A stretch of DNA of 6,830 nucleotides from Phascolarctobacterium sp. (GTDB lineage: Bacteria > Bacillota > Negativicutes > Acidaminococcales > Acidaminococcaceae). How positions within the stretch are numbered: position 1 is the stretch's first letter; each line of letters begins with the position of its first letter. Location of the stretch: positions 1-6,830 of the forward strand of contig JAEDNJ010000079.1 in assembly GCA_016302525.1 (NCBI GenBank), written 5' to 3'. Below are positions 5,068 to 6,830 of this stretch, piece after piece. The position numbers were made by a program, and so were the translations under genes. The notes under the pieces are model-generated. The model was not told where the DNA came from and did no database searches. It saw only the letters and a list, made by a program, of their open reading frames with translations.

Positions 5068-6468
5068 ATGTTAGTACATAAAATGCGTTTAGATGACTAT
5101 ATGGCGGTGCTTGATGTCAATAGTGGTGCCGTACATTTAGTAGATGAAGTAATTTACGATTTATTAGATTACTACGATGGTACCAATGCTGAGGAAGCAA
5201 AGGCTGCCTTAAAGGATAAATATCCCGCCGAGGATTTGACAGAGGCAATGCAGGAAATGCAGGGCCTGCAGGATGAGGGACTGCTCTTTAGCCCTGGCTT
5301 TGATGTGCCCTCTACCTTTGCCTTCGAGCCGATTTTGAAATCCTTGTGCCTGCTGGTTACGCATGATTGTAATCTACGTTGTGGCTATTGCTTTGCTGAT
5401 ACAGGTGCCTTTGGCGGCTGCCGTCAGCTCATGAGCAAGGAAACCGCAGAAAAGGCTATCGAGTTTGCCATCACTGGCAGCCGTAAGCGCCATAATTTAG
5501 AGCTGGATTTATTTGGTGGCGAGCCTCTGATGAACTGGCCTGTAGTAGAGCACATTGTGAATTATGTGCGCAGGCGTGAGGTTGAAACCGGCAAAAATAT
5601 TAAGCTGACATTGACCACCAATGGCACACTGCTGAATGATGAGAATATAAAATTCTTGAACGATAATCGTGTTATGCTGGTGCTGAGCCTGGACGGTTCT
5701 AAGAAAATGCATGACGAAATGCGTCCTTTCCCCAATAAGTCTGGCAGCTATGATGCTGCTGTGCGTGGCTTTAAGAAGGTTGTAGAAAGCCGTCAGGGTA
5801 AGAATTACTACATTCGTGGAACCTATACTCACTTTAGCACTCATTTTGCTGATGAGGTGCTTGATATGACCAAGGTGGGCAAGGAGATTTCCATGGAGCC
5901 TGTAGTGGGTGTGGATGAGCCTTGGGTTTTAACTGAGGAGGACCTGCCTATTTTGTGCGCAGAATACGATAAGCTGGGCAGAGCTTATTTAGAAAGGCGC
6001 AGAGCTGGCGATCCCTTTGATTTCTTCCATTTCAATGTTGCCTTAGATAATGGCCCCTGTGTTGCTAAACGTTTGGCTGGCTGTGGTGCTGGTCACGAAT
6101 ATTACTGCATTACTGCAGATGGAGATATCTATCCCTGCCACCAATTTGTTGGTCGTGAGCAATATAAAATGGGCAGCCTAGATACTGGCGTAGTTAAACC
6201 GGAGCTGGTACAAAAATTCCGCCATTGTCATGTTATGACCAAGCCGGAGTGCAGTAAATGCTGGGCACGCTTTTTCTGCAGCGGAGGCTGCCATGCAAAT
6301 GCAGACCTAATTAATGGTGATATTACTAAGCCCTACGCTTATGGCTGTAAAATTCAACAAAAGCGTTTAGAAATAGCTATTATTTTGCAGGCTGTTTTGG
6401 CTGCGGAGGTACAAGAGGGCAAGGAAGACCTGCGTACTAAATTCAACAACTTTAAATATGAGGTTTAA
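5068..6468 (+). CDS. scfB: SCIFF peptide maturase, radical SAM/SPASM thioether-forming enzyme (ScfB)
   Basis: This cytoplasmic iron-sulfur enzyme uses S-adenosylmethionine radical chemistry to form Cys sulfur-to-carbon thioether cross-links in the ScfA peptide. At 466 residues it has three parts. Residues 1 to about 80 resemble a PqqD-type RiPP recognition element that would hold the leader peptide. The radical SAM barrel follows, with the cluster motif C101-NLR-C105-GY-C108 and the SAM-binding GGEP at 150-153. The SPASM domain, for two auxiliary clusters, shows C339, G352-x4-C357, C395-x2-C398-x5-C404-x3-C408 and C427, the complete canonical pattern. AAGGAG (5054-5059) is 8 bp before the ATG, supporting this start over a Met five residues in. 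Family maturases normally sit directly after scfA; here the gene is 921 bp downstream, behind the opposite-strand yccF, with its own promoter and terminator. Confidence 0.96.
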   Translation: MLVHKMRLDDYMAVLDVNSGAVHLVDEVIYDLLDYYDGTNAEEAKAALKDKYPAEDLTEAMQEMQGLQDEGLLFSPGFDVPSTFAFEPILKSLCLLVTHDCNLRCGYCFADTGAFGGCRQLMSKETAEKAIEFAITGSRKRHNLELDLFGGEPLMNWPVVEHIVNYVRRREVETGKNIKLTLTTNGTLLNDENIKFLNDNRVMLVLSLDGSKKMHDEMRPFPNKSGSYDAAVRGFKKVVESRQGKNYYIRGTYTHFSTHFADEVLDMTKVGKEISMEPVVGVDEPWVLTEEDLPILCAEYDKLGRAYLERRRAGDPFDFFHFNVALDNGPCVAKRLAGCGAGHEYYCITADGDIYPCHQFVGREQYKMGSLDTGVVKPELVQKFRHCHVMTKPECSKCWARFFCSGGCHANADLINGDITKPYAYGCKIQQKRLEIAIILQAVLAAEVQEGKEDLRTKFNNFKYEV

Positions 6469-6481
6469 TATAATTGTTGCA

Positions 6482-6510
6482 CAAAGGACCGCTTTCGAGG
6501 CGGTCTTTTG
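6482..6510 (+). terminator. Intrinsic terminator of scfB
   Basis: An 11-bp stem, CAAAGGACCGC (6482-6492) with GCGGTCTTTTG (6500-6510) including one G-T pair and a 7-nt loop, starts 14 bp after the scfB stop. The U-rich part is within and just after the 3' arm (TCTTTTGTAATTTT). Confidence 0.88.
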
Positions 6511-6622
6511 TAATTTTAGCAGGATAAAGTGTAAAATTTTTAACACATAAAAACATTATATTTATAGGATAAACATATTCCACAGAGCCAAGTGTTTCAA
6601 GAAAAAAGTTGCTAAAAAAGTG
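6511..6622. other. AT-rich upstream region with UP-element-like A tracts
   Basis: No gene is seen in these 112 bp. The last 20 bp before the -35 carry two phased A runs (GAAAAAAG and CTAAAAAAG, 6601-6620), the arrangement typical of UP elements that boost rRNA promoters by contacting the RNA polymerase alpha subunit. The assignment is by position and composition only. Confidence 0.5.
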
Positions 6623-6651
6623 TTGACATTAAATATGCTCTATGGTATCAT
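6623..6651 (+). promoter_or_regulatory. Strong promoter of a ribosomal RNA operon
   Basis: A perfect -35 TTGACA (6623-6628), a 17-bp spacer and a -10 TATCAT (6646-6651), one mismatch from consensus, with A tracts upstream. This is the strongest -35/-10 pair in the window and leads directly into a structured rRNA-type leader. Confidence 0.85.
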
Positions 6652-6657
6652 GTACAA

Positions 6658-6830
6658 GTCGCTGATGTGAAGCGACACGAACCTTGAAAACTGAACATCA
6701 ATCTGAATTAAGCAGATGTGCGGGTCAACGACGCAAGTCGATGACCAAGTCAACGAATAATTTCTTTAATAAATGAGAGCTAGTAATAGCTCTTCAAAAA
6801 TAATACAACGCAGCAAATTTTATTCAGATC
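6658..6830 (+). promoter_or_regulatory. rRNA operon leader with boxB/boxA-like antitermination signals (continues past the window)
   Basis: The predicted transcript opens with a perfect 6-bp hairpin, GTCGCT/AGCGAC (6658-6663 with 6671-6676), followed at once by GAACCTTGAAAACTGAA (6679-6695). The latter is the boxA-like sequence that precedes 16S and 23S genes in Firmicutes and recruits the Nus antitermination complex. Three further hairpins follow: ATCTG/CAGAT (6701-6717), GGTCA-A-CGAC/GTCG-A-TGACC with a GCAA loop (6723-6746), and AGAGCTA/TAGCTCT with a GTAA loop (6776-6793). No coding sequence is present, and the 16S 5' end is not reached. Identity as an rRNA leader is inferred from the boxA motif and the promoter strength. 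Confidence 0.8.

Noticed and set aside
5509..5844. Minus-strand open frame inside scfB
   Set aside because: It is antisense to the radical SAM barrel with no family features.

Overview
The window looks like a chromosomal segment of an obligately anaerobic Firmicute (Bacillota; Clostridia or Negativicutes grade). The evidence is strong GGAGG-type ribosome binding sites, extended -10 TATAAT promoters, a rubredoxin, a SCIFF ranthipeptide with its radical-SAM maturase, and a Firmicute-style rRNA-operon leader at the right edge. I cannot name a genus from the sequence alone.

Layout, left to right. (1) 1-3659: the C-terminal 579 residues of UvrA, its start outside the window, then the complete UvrC. 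Both are on the + strand and are probably one nucleotide-excision-repair operon. (2) 3660-4209: a 52-aa rubredoxin with its own promoter, then scfA, the 48-aa six-cysteine SCIFF precursor peptide, also with its own promoter, ending at a hairpin that can terminate both strands. (3) 4233-4592: a yccF-type membrane protein on the - strand, convergent with scfA. (4) 4593-5067: a 475-bp divergent intergenic region. It holds the yccF promoter, three degenerate tandem repeats of about 109 bp, each opening with a CAACA-N-TGTTG palindrome, and the scfB promoter. (5) 5068-6468: scfB, the radical SAM/SPASM enzyme that installs thioether cross-links in the SCIFF peptide, followed by a strong terminator. 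(6) 6511-6830: an AT-rich tract, a near-consensus TTGACA-17-TATCAT promoter, and a structured leader with a boxB-like hairpin, a boxA-like GAACCTTGAAAACTG and two GNRA-capped hairpins. This is almost certainly the start of a ribosomal RNA operon whose 16S gene begins just beyond the window.

How the genes work together: UvrA finds DNA lesions and UvrC makes the two incisions around them. ScfA is the substrate and ScfB the modifying enzyme of one RiPP pathway. Rubredoxin is a small electron carrier that may or may not serve its neighbours. What stands out is that scfA and scfB, which usually sit side by side, are here separated by an opposite-strand yccF and by a repeat-rich regulatory region that no annotated gene explains.
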